Origin: an uncultured Dehalococcoidia bacterium | GTDB lineage: Bacteria > Chloroflexota > Dehalococcoidia > Lucifugimonadales > Lucifugimonadaceae | DNA: 64,000 nt | Direction of reading: 5' to 3' | Assembly: GCA_951812795.1 (NCBI GenBank) | Contig: OX638325.1 | Location: 806,001 to 870,000, forward strand | In this document: positions 31,554-40,493 of the stretch, piece after piece | How the letters are laid out: each line of letters opens with the position of its first letter | How positions within the stretch are numbered: the stretch's first letter is position 1 | Made by a program: the position numbers and the translations under genes | Notes under the pieces: model-generated | The model's input: the letters and a program-made list of their open reading frames with translations, nothing else | Told to the model about the DNA's origin: nothing | The model's database searches: none

Positions 31554-31670
31554 TCACTCGTAGCGGACGACTGCGGTGTCGCCGGCGAGCCATCGGAAGT
31601 CGCTAAATTCACCGCCGCTGGTTGGGAGGATAGTTTTATGTTCTCTAACTTGCACGGGTCTGTCCAACAT
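31554..31670 (-). pseudogene. Truncated 3' remnant of a paralogue of the gene at 31912
   Basis: The frame reads 38 codons after an in-frame TAA and ends FSDFRWLAGDTAVVRYE then stop. The intact neighbour at 31912-32880 ends with exactly the same 17 residues, and the preceding residues are loosely similar. The match at the DNA level is high over the last 55 bases and decays upstream. It is therefore the tail of a duplicated gene whose rest has been deleted or has diverged. Two palindromic repeats lie between the remnant and the intact gene. Confidence 0.75.
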
Positions 31671-31786
31671 GCCCTTTCTGCGTTCTTAATCCAGGACCTT
31701 CCCGGAGTGGCAGTTGTTGGGGTGGTGATTGAAATATAGGTATGAATTATCAGTATCCATATTCAAGAGGAACTCCTCCTGCGCGG

Positions 31787-31820
31787 TCCTCCCCCTTGCC
31801 CCCTCCTGAAGGAGGGGGAT
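31787..31820. repeat. CCTCCTGAAGGAGG palindromic repeat
   Basis: A single copy (CCCCTCCTGAAGGAGGGGG with the usual CCTCCCCCTTG prefix) in the intergenic gap. A second, slightly divergent copy lies 50 bp away at 31868-31896, next to the end of the neighbouring gene. Confidence 0.9.
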
Positions 31821-31867
31821 GTCCTCGTGTCGGGGCGCGGGACGGGTTTCGCTTGGCGGCGGGAATC

Positions 31868-31896
31868 TTCCTAGCACCCTCCTGAAGGAGGGGGGA
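31868..31896. repeat. CCTCCTGAAGGAGG palindromic repeat, second copy
   Basis: CACCCTCCTGAAGGAGGGGG with the prefix CTTCCTAG. It ends about 15 bp before the stop of the minus-strand gene at 31912 and would form a hairpin just downstream of it. Confidence 0.85.
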
Positions 31897-31911
31897 TGAC
31901 GATTGGCGCGA

Positions 31912-32880
31912 CTATTCGTAGCGAACGACTGCGGTGTCGCCGGCGAGCCAGCGGAAGTCAGAGAAGTCGCTTCCTGCCGGGGCTTCGAATACGATGTGGC
32001 CGCGGAGTTCTTCGCCTTGATTGAGCGTGAACCCGCCCCACATCAATCTGAATTCGGGATCCAAGTAACGGTCATTGTTGCTTGTTTCGACGATGTACGA
32101 GCGATCAATTACATCGATGGGCTTGAGCGCGATGCTTCCCTTGATGCGGAGTTCGGCCGCTTCACCATCGACAACCATGCGCACAGCTCCGGAAGTCTGG
32201 TTGGTGAGCACCGTTTCAATGATCACGATTTCAGTGCCTTGGCCTTCGGGTTTGATCGCCCATTGGTTGACTTCGCCCAGACTGGAGGGTGCTTGGTAGA
32301 TGACGTAGGGTTGGCTGCGCGGCTGTTCGGCGCGGATCCACAGCGTCCGACCGGCTACGTATAGATCAGGTCCGGCTTCGAATGGGTTGGCCCAGAGCAG
32401 CACTTCGACGACGGCGAGGGCGACGAGCGATACGACGGTTAGGGCGATGAGCACTACCGGTTGATTTTGTTTGGGTACCCGGAGTTGTCGTCGGGCTAGA
32501 ACGGTGCCGGATGAATCGACGTCGATGTATTCGGATCCTGAGGAACCACGGAATGACGCGGAGGGTGTGTAGTCGATGAAAACGCGAGAGATTCCGCTGT
32601 CCATCGTGGCTACGCCATTGATTTCCCATTGGAAATCGGCATCGCGTAGTTTCGGGCCGTAGTCGTATTTGTTCTGCTCTGCGTAATGGAGTGCGGCCGC
32701 AACCTCGGTGGGGTGTGCGTCACGAGCGGCATCGCCTTCGATGAAGTTTTCGCTGGTCGATACATTGGTGGACTGGGGCCCCCTTTGTCCTTCGGACATT
32801 TCCCCCGCGAGCGGGGGAAACCCGGCCGCTTTTCCGCGGTCTTTTTCATCCGTGGATTCAGGGCGCTCTGTGCTAGCCAT
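31912..32880 (-). CDS. Single-pass membrane protein, family not recognised
   Basis: 322 residues. Residues about 13-36 (FPPLAGEMSEGQRG) are encoded by a dispersed repeat copy (32779-32842), so the true ancestral start may be downstream. A cytoplasmic domain (residues 60-135) includes YDYGPKLRDADFQWEINGVA. One membrane segment lies at about 141-164 (VVLIALTVVSLVALAVVEVL). A beta-rich outer domain follows, ending WLAGDTAVVRYE. No enzyme motif is visible. A truncated duplicate of its 3' end lies 240 bp downstream. Confidence 0.6.
   Translation of the reverse strand: MASTERPESTDEKDRGKAAGFPPLAGEMSEGQRGPQSTNVSTSENFIEGDAARDAHPTEVAAALHYAEQNKYDYGPKLRDADFQWEINGVATMDSGISRVFIDYTPSASFRGSSGSEYIDVDSSGTVLARRQLRVPKQNQPVVLIALTVVSLVALAVVEVLLWANPFEAGPDLYVAGRTLWIRAEQPRSQPYVIYQAPSSLGEVNQWAIKPEGQGTEIVIIETVLTNQTSGAVRMVVDGEAAELRIKGSIALKPIDVIDRSYIVETSNNDRYLDPEFRLMWGGFTLNQGEELRGHIVFEAPAGSDFSDFRWLAGDTAVVRYE
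32779..32842. repeat. TTTGTCCTTCGGACATTTCC-type repeat, in frame in a gene
   Basis: It matches the intergenic copy at 22114-22180 over most of its length (CCCCTTTGTCCTTCGGACAT, then CCCGCGAGCGGGGG). Here it is read on the minus strand as PPLAGEMSEGQRG near the N terminus of a membrane protein. Confidence 0.88.
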
Positions 32881-32952
32881 CGTTGGATTGGTTCTCCGTT
32901 GTCGCGTCGTATAGGTATCAAATATACATACGGAGCGTTCGGAATTTGTGGA

Positions 32953-34173
32953 TTACACGGCGGCGGGTTGCGCTGACATCGATGGCATCCCTCGGAGCTG
33001 GTTTACAACGCCCGACAACGCGTCGACTGCGTAATCGACATCATCGTCTCTGGAATCTTTACCGAAGGAGAATCTCAGGCTACCGGCGGCGAGTTCGTGG
33101 CTCATGCCCATTCCGAGTAGCACGTGGGATGGTTCGATAGATGCGGAGCTGCAAGCGCTGCCGCTGGAGGCACACACACCTTTGAAGTCGAGTCCAAGGA
33201 GCATCGGTTCCCCTTCGAGGCCGGGCACGGATATGTGCGCGATGTTTGGGAGGCAGTTTTCGGGATGATTGTTGACGACCACTCTGGGGATACGTTCGGT
33301 GACGGCGGCCAAGAACCGGTCGCGGAGGGCACGAGTGCGTTCGCAGAACTGCTGGCGTTCGTTCTCGGCTAGAGCGAGCGCGAGTCCCATGCCGACGATA
33401 CCGGGGACGTTTTCGGTGCCTGATCTACGTTGGCGCTCCTGTCCCCCTCCGGCGATCAAGGCGTCCAACTTTACGCCGCGCCGCACGTGCAAGACTCCAA
33501 CGCCTTTCGGGCCGTGGATTTTGTGCGCCGAGAGTGACAACAAGTCGACTCCTAAGGCTTTGACATCCAACGGGAGCTTGCCGGATGCTTGGACTGCGTC
33601 GGTGTGCATCAGGACGTTGGTACCGTTTTCTCGAGCGTGCTGCTTCGCGAGGTGTGAGATTTGCGAGATGTCGTTTACCGCGCCGACTTCGTTGTTGGCG
33701 TACATGATGCTGACGACAGCGTCGCGGTTGCCGAGTCGCGAGCACACATCGTCGGGATCGGCGACGCCATAGCGGTCTACGGGTATCGTGGCGACGTGGT
33801 GACCATCTTTTTCGAGTTGCTCAGCGGCGTGAATGATGGCGTGGTGCTCGATCTCGGAGATGATGATGTCGCCGGGTTTTTTGAACGTCGAGGCGACCCC
33901 TTTGAGCGCCATATTGTCGGCTTCAGTGCCGCCGCCGGTGAAAACGACTTCGCTGGTGCGGCAGTTCAAAACGGATGCGACGCGGGCCCTTGCCTCGTCG
34001 ATGGCGTTGCGGGATTCTCCGGCGATCGCGTAGAGACTCGAGGGGTTTCCGAACGCCTCGTTGAAATACGGCAACATTGCCTCGAGCACTTCTGGTCGGA
34101 CCGGCGTTGTCGCGGCGTGATCCAGATATATGAGGCGGGACGTATCGTCGAAGTCTTGAAGTGTGGTCGCCAT
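32953..34173 (-). CDS. Cysteine desulfurase (IscS/NifS family)
   Basis: 406 residues. Motifs: YLDHAATTPVRPEVLEAM at the N terminus, VFTGGGTEADNMAL, the PLP-lysine SLSAHKIHGPKGVGVLHVRR, and the catalytic cysteine in CASSGSACSSASIEPSHVL. It removes sulfur from cysteine to feed Fe-S cluster or tRNA thiolation pathways; with miaB in the window either use is possible. No scaffold gene sits next to it. It is divergent from the Gld-type ABC genes. Confidence 0.93.
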   Translation of the reverse strand: MATTLQDFDDTSRLIYLDHAATTPVRPEVLEAMLPYFNEAFGNPSSLYAIAGESRNAIDEARARVASVLNCRTSEVVFTGGGTEADNMALKGVASTFKKPGDIIISEIEHHAIIHAAEQLEKDGHHVATIPVDRYGVADPDDVCSRLGNRDAVVSIMYANNEVGAVNDISQISHLAKQHARENGTNVLMHTDAVQASGKLPLDVKALGVDLLSLSAHKIHGPKGVGVLHVRRGVKLDALIAGGGQERQRRSGTENVPGIVGMGLALALAENERQQFCERTRALRDRFLAAVTERIPRVVVNNHPENCLPNIAHISVPGLEGEPMLLGLDFKGVCASSGSACSSASIEPSHVLLGMGMSHELAAGSLRFSFGKDSRDDDVDYAVDALSGVVNQLRGMPSMSAQPAAV

Positions 34174-34367
34174 TCCGAGTTCGCAGGTTAGTGACTACCG
34201 ATGATTGTAGCCAACTTCCCTTATTCCACGGAAAAGTCTGCCGACGACGGAGGCATGGGGGTTGTTAAACTTTTATGCTTGACTAGGGTTCAAACTTTGG
34301 CGCCGATGCGTGCGTATATGAACCTATCGCCGAGCGACACAAACAGCCGTTGCAGACAAAATAGATC

Positions 34368-35336
34368 ATGATCAAACTTGAGCACATGTCGAAGTACTAC
34401 GGGCCTTACCCGGCAGTTCTCGACGTTTCGTTTGAGGTTTTGAAGGGTGAGATCGTTGGTTTCTTGGGTCCGAACGGTGCTGGCAAGACGACGACGATGC
34501 GTGTGTTGACTGGATACACGCCACCGACCCGTGGCGACGCGGTAGTTGCCGGGTACAACATCGTTTCCCACTCGCTCGATGCACGTCGGCACATCGGATA
34601 TCTGCCCGAAACGGTGCCGCTGTACCTCGATATGACGGTTACGGACTATCTGAACTACATGGGAAGTTTGCGGGGAATGAACCGGTCGTGGGTCAATGAG
34701 CGGGTCCCCAAGGTCATCGATACGGTTCGCCTGAACGATTATCGCGACGCGCTGGTCGGCAAACTCTCGAAGGGATTCCGGCAACGGACTGGAATCGCGC
34801 AGGCGATATTGCATGAACCGGACGTGCTGATCCTCGACGAACCTACGATTGGCATCGACCCGATCCAGGTGGTTGAGACGCGGGAATTGATTAGTGAGTT
34901 GGGTGAGGACCACACGCTCCTGCTTAGTTCGCACATACTTCCTGAAGTGAGTATGATTTGCCGTCGGGTCTTGGTGATCCACGACGGCCGAATAGTTGCA
35001 GATGATCGGCCGGACCATCTTTCCGAACGGCTCCAACATTCCGAACGAATCGAGTTGACGATCCGGGGTGCGGAACCGCGGGCGGTGATTGGCGAGATGC
35101 GGGATCTGCCGATGGTGGTTGATGCGCGCCGCGACAACCGTGCCGAGAGCGTTGCGAGAGCGGAACGCGATGGGACGATGCCGTTAATCGTGGATGCGCG
35201 GCCGAATGCGCGAGCTACTGAGGTCATCGCGAACAAAGTGATTGAGCAAGGTTGGGGTCTGGTGAATCTGACGCCGCTCCCGTTGACATTGGAGGAGATC
35301 TTCTTGGAGTTGACTACCGAAGAGGATTTGGGCTGA
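34368..35336 (+). CDS. ABC transporter ATP-binding protein (GldA/NatA type)
   Basis: 322 residues. Walker A GFLGPNGAGKTTTMRVLTGY, signature KLSKGFRQRTGIAQAIL, Walker B PDVLILDEPTIGIDPIQ, and LLLSSHILPEVSMIC. The roughly 100-residue C-terminal extension is typical of ABC-2 exporters. It is the first gene of a four-gene plus-strand module with an ABC-2 permease, a GldG-like protein and a DUF4340 protein. Confidence 0.92.
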   Translation: MIKLEHMSKYYGPYPAVLDVSFEVLKGEIVGFLGPNGAGKTTTMRVLTGYTPPTRGDAVVAGYNIVSHSLDARRHIGYLPETVPLYLDMTVTDYLNYMGSLRGMNRSWVNERVPKVIDTVRLNDYRDALVGKLSKGFRQRTGIAQAILHEPDVLILDEPTIGIDPIQVVETRELISELGEDHTLLLSSHILPEVSMICRRVLVIHDGRIVADDRPDHLSERLQHSERIELTIRGAEPRAVIGEMRDLPMVVDARRDNRAESVARAERDGTMPLIVDARPNARATEVIANKVIEQGWGLVNLTPLPLTLEEIFLELTTEEDLG

Positions 35337-35339
35337 ACC

Positions 35340-36101
35340 GTGCGTTTCATCTGGTATATCGCCAACAAAGAGGTACGCACCTATTTCGCATCGCCGATGG
35401 CGTATGTGGTGTCGGCAGCGTTCCTCGCGATCACAGGTTTCTTTTTCGTTGCCTCGGTATCCGACGCTTTTTCGGAAGCGTCAGTCCGAGGATTCCTAGC
35501 CGGTGCGGTATTTTTCATGATCTTCATGTCGCCGGCGATCACGATGCGCCTCCTCGCCGAGGAGCAGAAGATCGGGACGTTGGAGCTATTGCTCACATCG
35601 CCGGTGCGCGAGTTCGAGATCGTCGTCGGGAAGTTCCTCGCCGCCTTCATCACGGTTCTAGCGATGCTCGTGTTGTCGCTCTACTTTGTGATCATTCTGT
35701 TCGTATACGGTATTCCGGATGTCGGGCCGATTTTGACCGGCTACCTCGGGTTGGTGCTGTACGCGGCCGCAACGTTGGCGATCGGCCTATTTGCTTCGGC
35801 GTTGAGTCCGAATCAGATCGTTGGGCTTGTGGTTGGTGCCGGGTTGCTGACCGGATTGACGATCATCGACTTTGTTTCGGACCGGGTCACCGGCATCACC
35901 TCGGAGATTCTGGATGCGCTGCAACTCGGTGCATCTTTCTCGGTTTTCGACCTTGACAGCTTTGGCGTCGCCGAGTCGGGACATTTTGCTGACTTTGCCC
36001 GCGGAATATTGTCAGTTGGCGACGTTGTTTACTACCTTTCGATAACAGCCGTGTTCTTGATGCTCACGGTGATTGCGTTGGAAACTCGCCGATGGCGCTA
36101 A
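35340..36101 (+). CDS. ABC-2 type permease (GldF-like)
   Basis: 253 residues, about six membrane helices. It starts at a GTG at 35340, 3 bp after the ATPase stop. The N terminus IANKEVRTYFASPMAYVVSA and the loop EEQKIGTLELLLTSPVREFEIVVGKF are diagnostic of the GldF/ABC2_membrane_3 group. It forms the membrane part of the exporter with the preceding ATPase. Confidence 0.9.
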   Translation: MRFIWYIANKEVRTYFASPMAYVVSAAFLAITGFFFVASVSDAFSEASVRGFLAGAVFFMIFMSPAITMRLLAEEQKIGTLELLLTSPVREFEIVVGKFLAAFITVLAMLVLSLYFVIILFVYGIPDVGPILTGYLGLVLYAAATLAIGLFASALSPNQIVGLVVGAGLLTGLTIIDFVSDRVTGITSEILDALQLGASFSVFDLDSFGVAESGHFADFARGILSVGDVVYYLSITAVFLMLTVIALETRRWR

Positions 36102-36146
36102 AGCTGACCGTATTGGGACACAGCGCATCACAGTAACCGAATCTCC

Positions 36147-37916
36147 ATGACCACGCAAGACAGTCAAATGCCAGACGTACCAGAGAATCGCCCGACGATG
36201 GCGGAGCTGGTAGACGACACTCCGTTGCGCGAGCGGATCATGGCTAGTGCACGATCGGTGAGACAGGCTCTGGCCCTCGCTGGCACGTTGATTTTGATTC
36301 TCGGCGCGCTGACATGGGTATTCCTACGCGATCTGGAGACTTACTCATACATCGTCATGGGTATTGGCTTGGTGGTGCTTCTTGTCGATGCCGCGATATC
36401 GTTCGATGCGGTCCGGTACGCGATATTTGGGCGACGCGGTCGGTACGGATTGAACACCGCGATCGTTCTGATCGCGTTTCTGGCGATTGCAGTGTTGATC
36501 AACTTTGTGATCCATTGGTCGCTGAACCGACCTGATCCTCCCGGCTTCCTACGCGTCGATACGACGAGCACGAAACAGTTCATCGTTTCAGACCAGACGT
36601 TGAACACGCTTTCGCTCCTCCGAGAGCCGATAGACGTGGTGGCTTTCTTCCGTCGCAACACGCCGCAACGACAGGCGGCGTGGCGTGTTACGGAGGATCT
36701 CTTGAGCGAGTTCAAGCGGCGTTCGACGGAGCAGCCGTTGACGTTCAGACTCGTCGACCCTGAGCTTGAACCGAACGTTGCCGCGGAGTACGGGATCACT
36801 CAGTTCCCGTCAATAGCGATTGAGGCGACGGAGAGTCGGCGCACAGAAGTTATTCCGGGGCTCAACCCCAACGAGACCACAAACGTATTCTCCGAGCAGG
36901 ACATCATCACCGGTTTGTTGGTCGTCAATCAGATCAAGCAGAAAACGGTCGCGTTCATCAGCGGTCACGCGGTTCGGGACTTGCTGGACACATCTCGGAG
37001 CGGTGGGGGATATTCGTTGGCCGCAAGTGCGTTGGTACGTGAAAACTATGCGATCACAAACGAGACGTTGCAGGAGTTGGGACAGCGCTTGCAGACGAAT
37101 GACCCGACCCTGTTACCGGCAGTTGTAATCTTCGCCGGTCCGACGAATGAGATGACGGAATCTGAAGAAGGCATATTGCTGGAGTACAACCGTCGGGGCG
37201 GCAGCGTTTTGTTGCTTTTGGAACCTGAGGTCACACCCGACTCGTTCAAAGGCTTTCTTTCGCGCTACGGCATCGGTGTCGGCGATGGCACGGTGGTCGA
37301 CACCGCGAGTTATGTTGCCCCTAACCCGTCGTTCCTCCAGATAAAAAACACGAACAGTCAACTGCCGGAGCATCCTCTGACGCAGGATTTTGACGTCCTC
37401 TATATGCCCGGTTCGACGTCGTTCTCTTATGCCATCGACCCGCAGACGATTCCGATCACGGACAGCGGAATTCCCTATGTGAGGCAGGAGTTGGTTGCGA
37501 TCAGCACGCTGAACAGTTGGGCGGAGACCGATGTCGAGAATATCGAGTTCCAGGTCGATGAGGATCTGGGTGGTCCGCATCCGATCGCGGTATCGGTAGA
37601 GGCGGTATCGGAGATCGGTGGTAGTCCGCGCACCGAGAACGATCAATTGATCACGACGCAGATGGTGCTGGTCGGTGATACCGATTTCGCCAGCAACGCG
37701 TATTTCGGCTCGGCTCGCAATGGTGATTTGTTCGTGAACGCAGTGAACTATTTGGCGGATGATTACGAACTGATCACGCTGCGACCGAAGACGGTGGCGT
37801 TCCGCGAGTTGGTGCTGACGGATTCGGAGCGGAACTTCGTGCGCTGGAGCGGTTGGTTGTTGATGCCGATACTGGTGGCTCTGGCGGGCATCTGGGCTTG
37901 GTGGAGAAGACGCTGA
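36147..37916 (+). CDS. GldG-family ABC-associated membrane protein
   Basis: 589 residues. Two N-terminal membrane segments (near residues 40-60 and 65-85) and a third near 110, then a large outer domain with the ABC_transp_aux pattern (TLSLLREPIDVVAFFR, LTFRLVDPELEPNVAAEYGI, KTVAFISGHAVRDLLDTSR), and a last membrane segment WLLMPILVALAGIWAWWRRR at the C terminus. In other bacteria GldG partners GldA/GldF. Outside gliding bacteria its substrate is unknown. Confidence 0.87.
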   Translation: MTTQDSQMPDVPENRPTMAELVDDTPLRERIMASARSVRQALALAGTLILILGALTWVFLRDLETYSYIVMGIGLVVLLVDAAISFDAVRYAIFGRRGRYGLNTAIVLIAFLAIAVLINFVIHWSLNRPDPPGFLRVDTTSTKQFIVSDQTLNTLSLLREPIDVVAFFRRNTPQRQAAWRVTEDLLSEFKRRSTEQPLTFRLVDPELEPNVAAEYGITQFPSIAIEATESRRTEVIPGLNPNETTNVFSEQDIITGLLVVNQIKQKTVAFISGHAVRDLLDTSRSGGGYSLAASALVRENYAITNETLQELGQRLQTNDPTLLPAVVIFAGPTNEMTESEEGILLEYNRRGGSVLLLLEPEVTPDSFKGFLSRYGIGVGDGTVVDTASYVAPNPSFLQIKNTNSQLPEHPLTQDFDVLYMPGSTSFSYAIDPQTIPITDSGIPYVRQELVAISTLNSWAETDVENIEFQVDEDLGGPHPIAVSVEAVSEIGGSPRTENDQLITTQMVLVGDTDFASNAYFGSARNGDLFVNAVNYLADDYELITLRPKTVAFRELVLTDSERNFVRWSGWLLMPILVALAGIWAWWRRR

Positions 37917-37919
37917 CCT

Positions 37920-38921
37920 ATGAGCCTAAGGTTCTCATTGGTTCTGGTGATCGCCGCTTGTTGGATCGCGATCGGTGCATCGATTGTGATCAAACAACTC
38001 GGTCAGGAAGAGCGCGCGGAGCAACCGCCGTTCTTCTTTACGCTTTCGCCCGACGATCTGCGCAACATCTCGATATCTAGTGGCGAGAATTCGACTTCGT
38101 GGCATTACCGCGAAGACGAGCGTCGGTGGTACTTCGACGACGAGAGCGACGTGCCGACCGATCTGTACCGATGGGGTGGTATCACTCAGTTGCTCGGCGG
38201 ACCCCGTTCGCAGCGAGAGTTGAAAAAGACGATTGACAATCCGGAGCTGTATGGGTTGGACGACCCGTTGCTGGCGATCACGGTTCGTTTGAGGGATGAA
38301 CGTGAACTTACGGTAGAGATGGGCGACCTGACGCCGGATGGCGGCGCTCACTACGCGAGCCAGAGCGGCTACGACCAACTTTACACGGTCGACTATTCGT
38401 GGGGTGACGTGATGCTTCGGTTAGTTGAGGAACCGCCCTACCCGGAGTGGTTCTTCACGATGGATCCGTCGGAGGCCACCGAAATCTTGTTGTTTGAAGA
38501 GAACGAGGTCACTTCGGGTTTCGCGATCGATGATGAGAGTGGCGAGTGGGTGGTCTGCGATCTACCTGCTATAAACGCGCCTTGTAAGGGTACAAACCCT
38601 GCCGACGGCGAGGTGATTCTCGACTATCTGACGCACTTCGGAAACCCAGTTATCGACGGCGCAGAGGTGCTCAACGTTACCGATCTGGCTGACTATGTGC
38701 CGTACGGCGTCGACCGTGACGCGCCTTACGTCCACATTCGGCGTGAGGTGGAGGTGCGCGAGTTGTTGACCGAGGTATACCGCACGTCGATGGTGATTGG
38801 TGACGTGACACCGGACGGCGACCATCGCTACGCGGTAGCGAACGAGACTCAGGACATCATCAGGGTTGACAAGGATTGGGCCGACAAATTGCTCGCGATG
38901 TTCGAACTCCAGCGGCAGTAG
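37920..38921 (+). CDS. DUF4340 domain protein of the Gld-type ABC module
   Basis: 333 residues, starting 3 bp after the GldG-like gene. One N-terminal membrane anchor (FSLVLVIAACWIAIGASIV), then an outer domain with repeating DUF4340 units: DDLRNISISSGENSTSWHY, PELYGLDDPLLAITVRLRD, QLYTVDYSWGDVMLRL. DUF4340 genes usually follow GldG-like genes. Its job within the exporter is not established. Confidence 0.85.
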   Translation: MSLRFSLVLVIAACWIAIGASIVIKQLGQEERAEQPPFFFTLSPDDLRNISISSGENSTSWHYREDERRWYFDDESDVPTDLYRWGGITQLLGGPRSQRELKKTIDNPELYGLDDPLLAITVRLRDERELTVEMGDLTPDGGAHYASQSGYDQLYTVDYSWGDVMLRLVEEPPYPEWFFTMDPSEATEILLFEENEVTSGFAIDDESGEWVVCDLPAINAPCKGTNPADGEVILDYLTHFGNPVIDGAEVLNVTDLADYVPYGVDRDAPYVHIRREVEVRELLTEVYRTSMVIGDVTPDGDHRYAVANETQDIIRVDKDWADKLLAMFELQRQ

Positions 38922-38942
38922 TTGGCGAAACCAAGGATTGGT

Positions 38943-38972
38943 CTTCCCGTTCAGTAGACAAACGGGAGGAAG
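38943..38972. terminator. Bidirectional terminator between convergent genes
   Basis: CTTCCCGTT (38943-38951) pairs with AACGGGAGGAAG (38961-38972, one bulge), followed by TTTC on the plus strand. It lies between the DUF4340 stop and the surface-protein stop, so it can serve both. Confidence 0.7.
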
Positions 38973-38974
38973 TT

Positions 38975-40096
38975 TCAGTTAGTTTGTCGACGACGTCGGT
39001 AAACGGCGAACATTCCGGTTGCGAGTAGAGCGAACCCGATTAGAATCGTCCAGGCCAAAACACCGGTTGACGATGGCCCTGCCCCTCCGGTTACGGGTAA
39101 TGCTGGCTCTAGACCTGGAGTAGGTTCGGGCATCGGCGGTGAGCCTGGTATGCCGGCGGCGACGTTTACTGGGAGGGTGCTGGTGTTCCCGCAGATTGTC
39201 AGAGTGGGGACGACACGTACCGAGGACGATAGAACGGTAAGATCGGTGCCGTCGTCGCTGGTCGCGATCATTTCCACATTCGAGATTTGCGACCGCATTG
39301 CGATCGGAACTGGAATGCAGATCTCGACGGTGGCGTTGAGACGGTAGGATGCGACGGAATTGCGCTCGCCGTCAATGACGGCAACGCTGTACTTCGTGCC
39401 TCCGAGGGTGTACCGATGGCCGGACATGCCAGCATTGGAAGCCGAACCGTTTTCGAACATTCTGACACCGATGTATTCGGCGTTTGGCACGATGCCGGTC
39501 TTTGCGGTAATCGAGAATTGGTCGCCCGTGAATGTGCCGCCCTCTTCCGGTGTGAAAACTCCATATTGGTTGCCATCGGCGTCGGAGAGTACGGTCGGAA
39601 TCTCACCGGGCGGATTTACGGGAGTCGCGACTACAGTGTCAGTCGATCCCGGGCGTCGGACTCTGATGTCGAACGATGTGCTACAGGTGCCCCTGCAGTT
39701 CGAAGTAGTCGAAACGGTGACCACGTAGTTGCCCGGGCTGTCAGGTGCTTTGTAACGAACAGTGGTGTTGCCATCTTCATTTGGGGGCAGGTCGCCGCCG
39801 GTTGCCGACCAGTTGAATGTGACATCCCTTCCTAGACTTTGATCACGGACGTCTTGAAGGCCAATCACGTTAATCGAAAGCGAGACCCGGTCGCCAGGAT
39901 TGACCGACAGATTGCTGGTCGATGGAGTGATCGTCTTGATTAGTCCGGTAGGTTCCTGGGCAAAGACCGTCGCACCGCCGAAATTTGCAGCTATAGCGAA
40001 CCCCAAAGCGCCGATCACGGCGGTAAACGCGGCAATTACGATTGCCGTCGAGTATGAGGTCAGTTTCGATTTGGTACTACGTGCAGAGAGCTTCAT
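38975..40096 (-). CDS. Cell-surface protein with LPxTG-like sorting signal
   Basis: About 373 residues from the ATG at 40096, preceded by AAGGAGA. The N-terminal signal peptide TAVIGALGFAIAANFGGATV is followed by an Ig/PKD-like region (SVNPGDRVSLSINVIGL, GNYVVTVSTTSNCRGTCS) with two Cys, then a Pro-rich stretch. The C terminus is LPVTGG, a hydrophobic helix, then YRRRRQTN, which is the architecture of a sortase substrate. No sortase gene is in the window. Without one it could simply stay membrane-anchored. Confidence 0.75.
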   Translation of the reverse strand: MKLSARSTKSKLTSYSTAIVIAAFTAVIGALGFAIAANFGGATVFAQEPTGLIKTITPSTSNLSVNPGDRVSLSINVIGLQDVRDQSLGRDVTFNWSATGGDLPPNEDGNTTVRYKAPDSPGNYVVTVSTTSNCRGTCSTSFDIRVRRPGSTDTVVATPVNPPGEIPTVLSDADGNQYGVFTPEEGGTFTGDQFSITAKTGIVPNAEYIGVRMFENGSASNAGMSGHRYTLGGTKYSVAVIDGERNSVASYRLNATVEICIPVPIAMRSQISNVEMIATSDDGTDLTVLSSSVRVVPTLTICGNTSTLPVNVAAGIPGSPPMPEPTPGLEPALPVTGGAGPSSTGVLAWTILIGFALLATGMFAVYRRRRQTN

Positions 40097-40493
40097 ATCG
40101 GCGGTCTCCTTTGTACCGGTGGGTGGAATCACGGATCTACGCGCCTTAATGGACGCGGGTACTTGGCGTGTTTGATTTGAAAGTTTACCAATTGCGACGG
40201 GCCGGACGAATTATTGGGTTGAATGAACATGGGAGTGATTTCCGATAACCGCGGTTGTTCCTGCCTCATGGTTTCTATCCACAACCCTAACCGTGGATGC
40301 CTAAGGGCGGAATGAAGGGGATAGACAAGGCCTGGAGTTTCGCTTTGCATTCCGTTGCCCGCCCCCTCTGGATGGACGTTCCGTCCGCTGAAGCGCCGGC
40401 TTTCGCCGGAATGACGGTCGTGATGACCGTGATGACGGTAGTTTTGCACAGAGCTCCGATTGGACACGACGAGCTGACAGAATAACCGACAAC
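40097..40493. other. Intergenic stretch with a 55-bp repeat
   Basis: No gene is visible in this 397-bp gap. It holds the promoter side of the surface-protein gene and the 55-bp palindromic repeat at 40364-40418, followed by two GTGATGACCGTGATGACGG-like direct repeats (about 40420-40440). Confidence 0.7.
40364..40418. repeat. 55-bp palindromic repeat, identical to the copy at 22341
   Basis: All 55 bases match 22341-22395. Perfect identity 18 kb apart suggests recent movement or gene conversion. The flanks differ except for TTTCGCTTT upstream in both places. Confidence 0.92.

Larger units (their letters stand above)
31428..31911. other. Intergenic stretch with a gene remnant and repeats
   Basis: The only coding trace here is the truncated copy at 31554-31670. 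The rest holds the operon promoter region near 31430-31540 and two copies of the CCTCCTGAAGGAGG palindrome, at 31787-31820 and 31868-31896. No other gene is visible. Confidence 0.7.
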
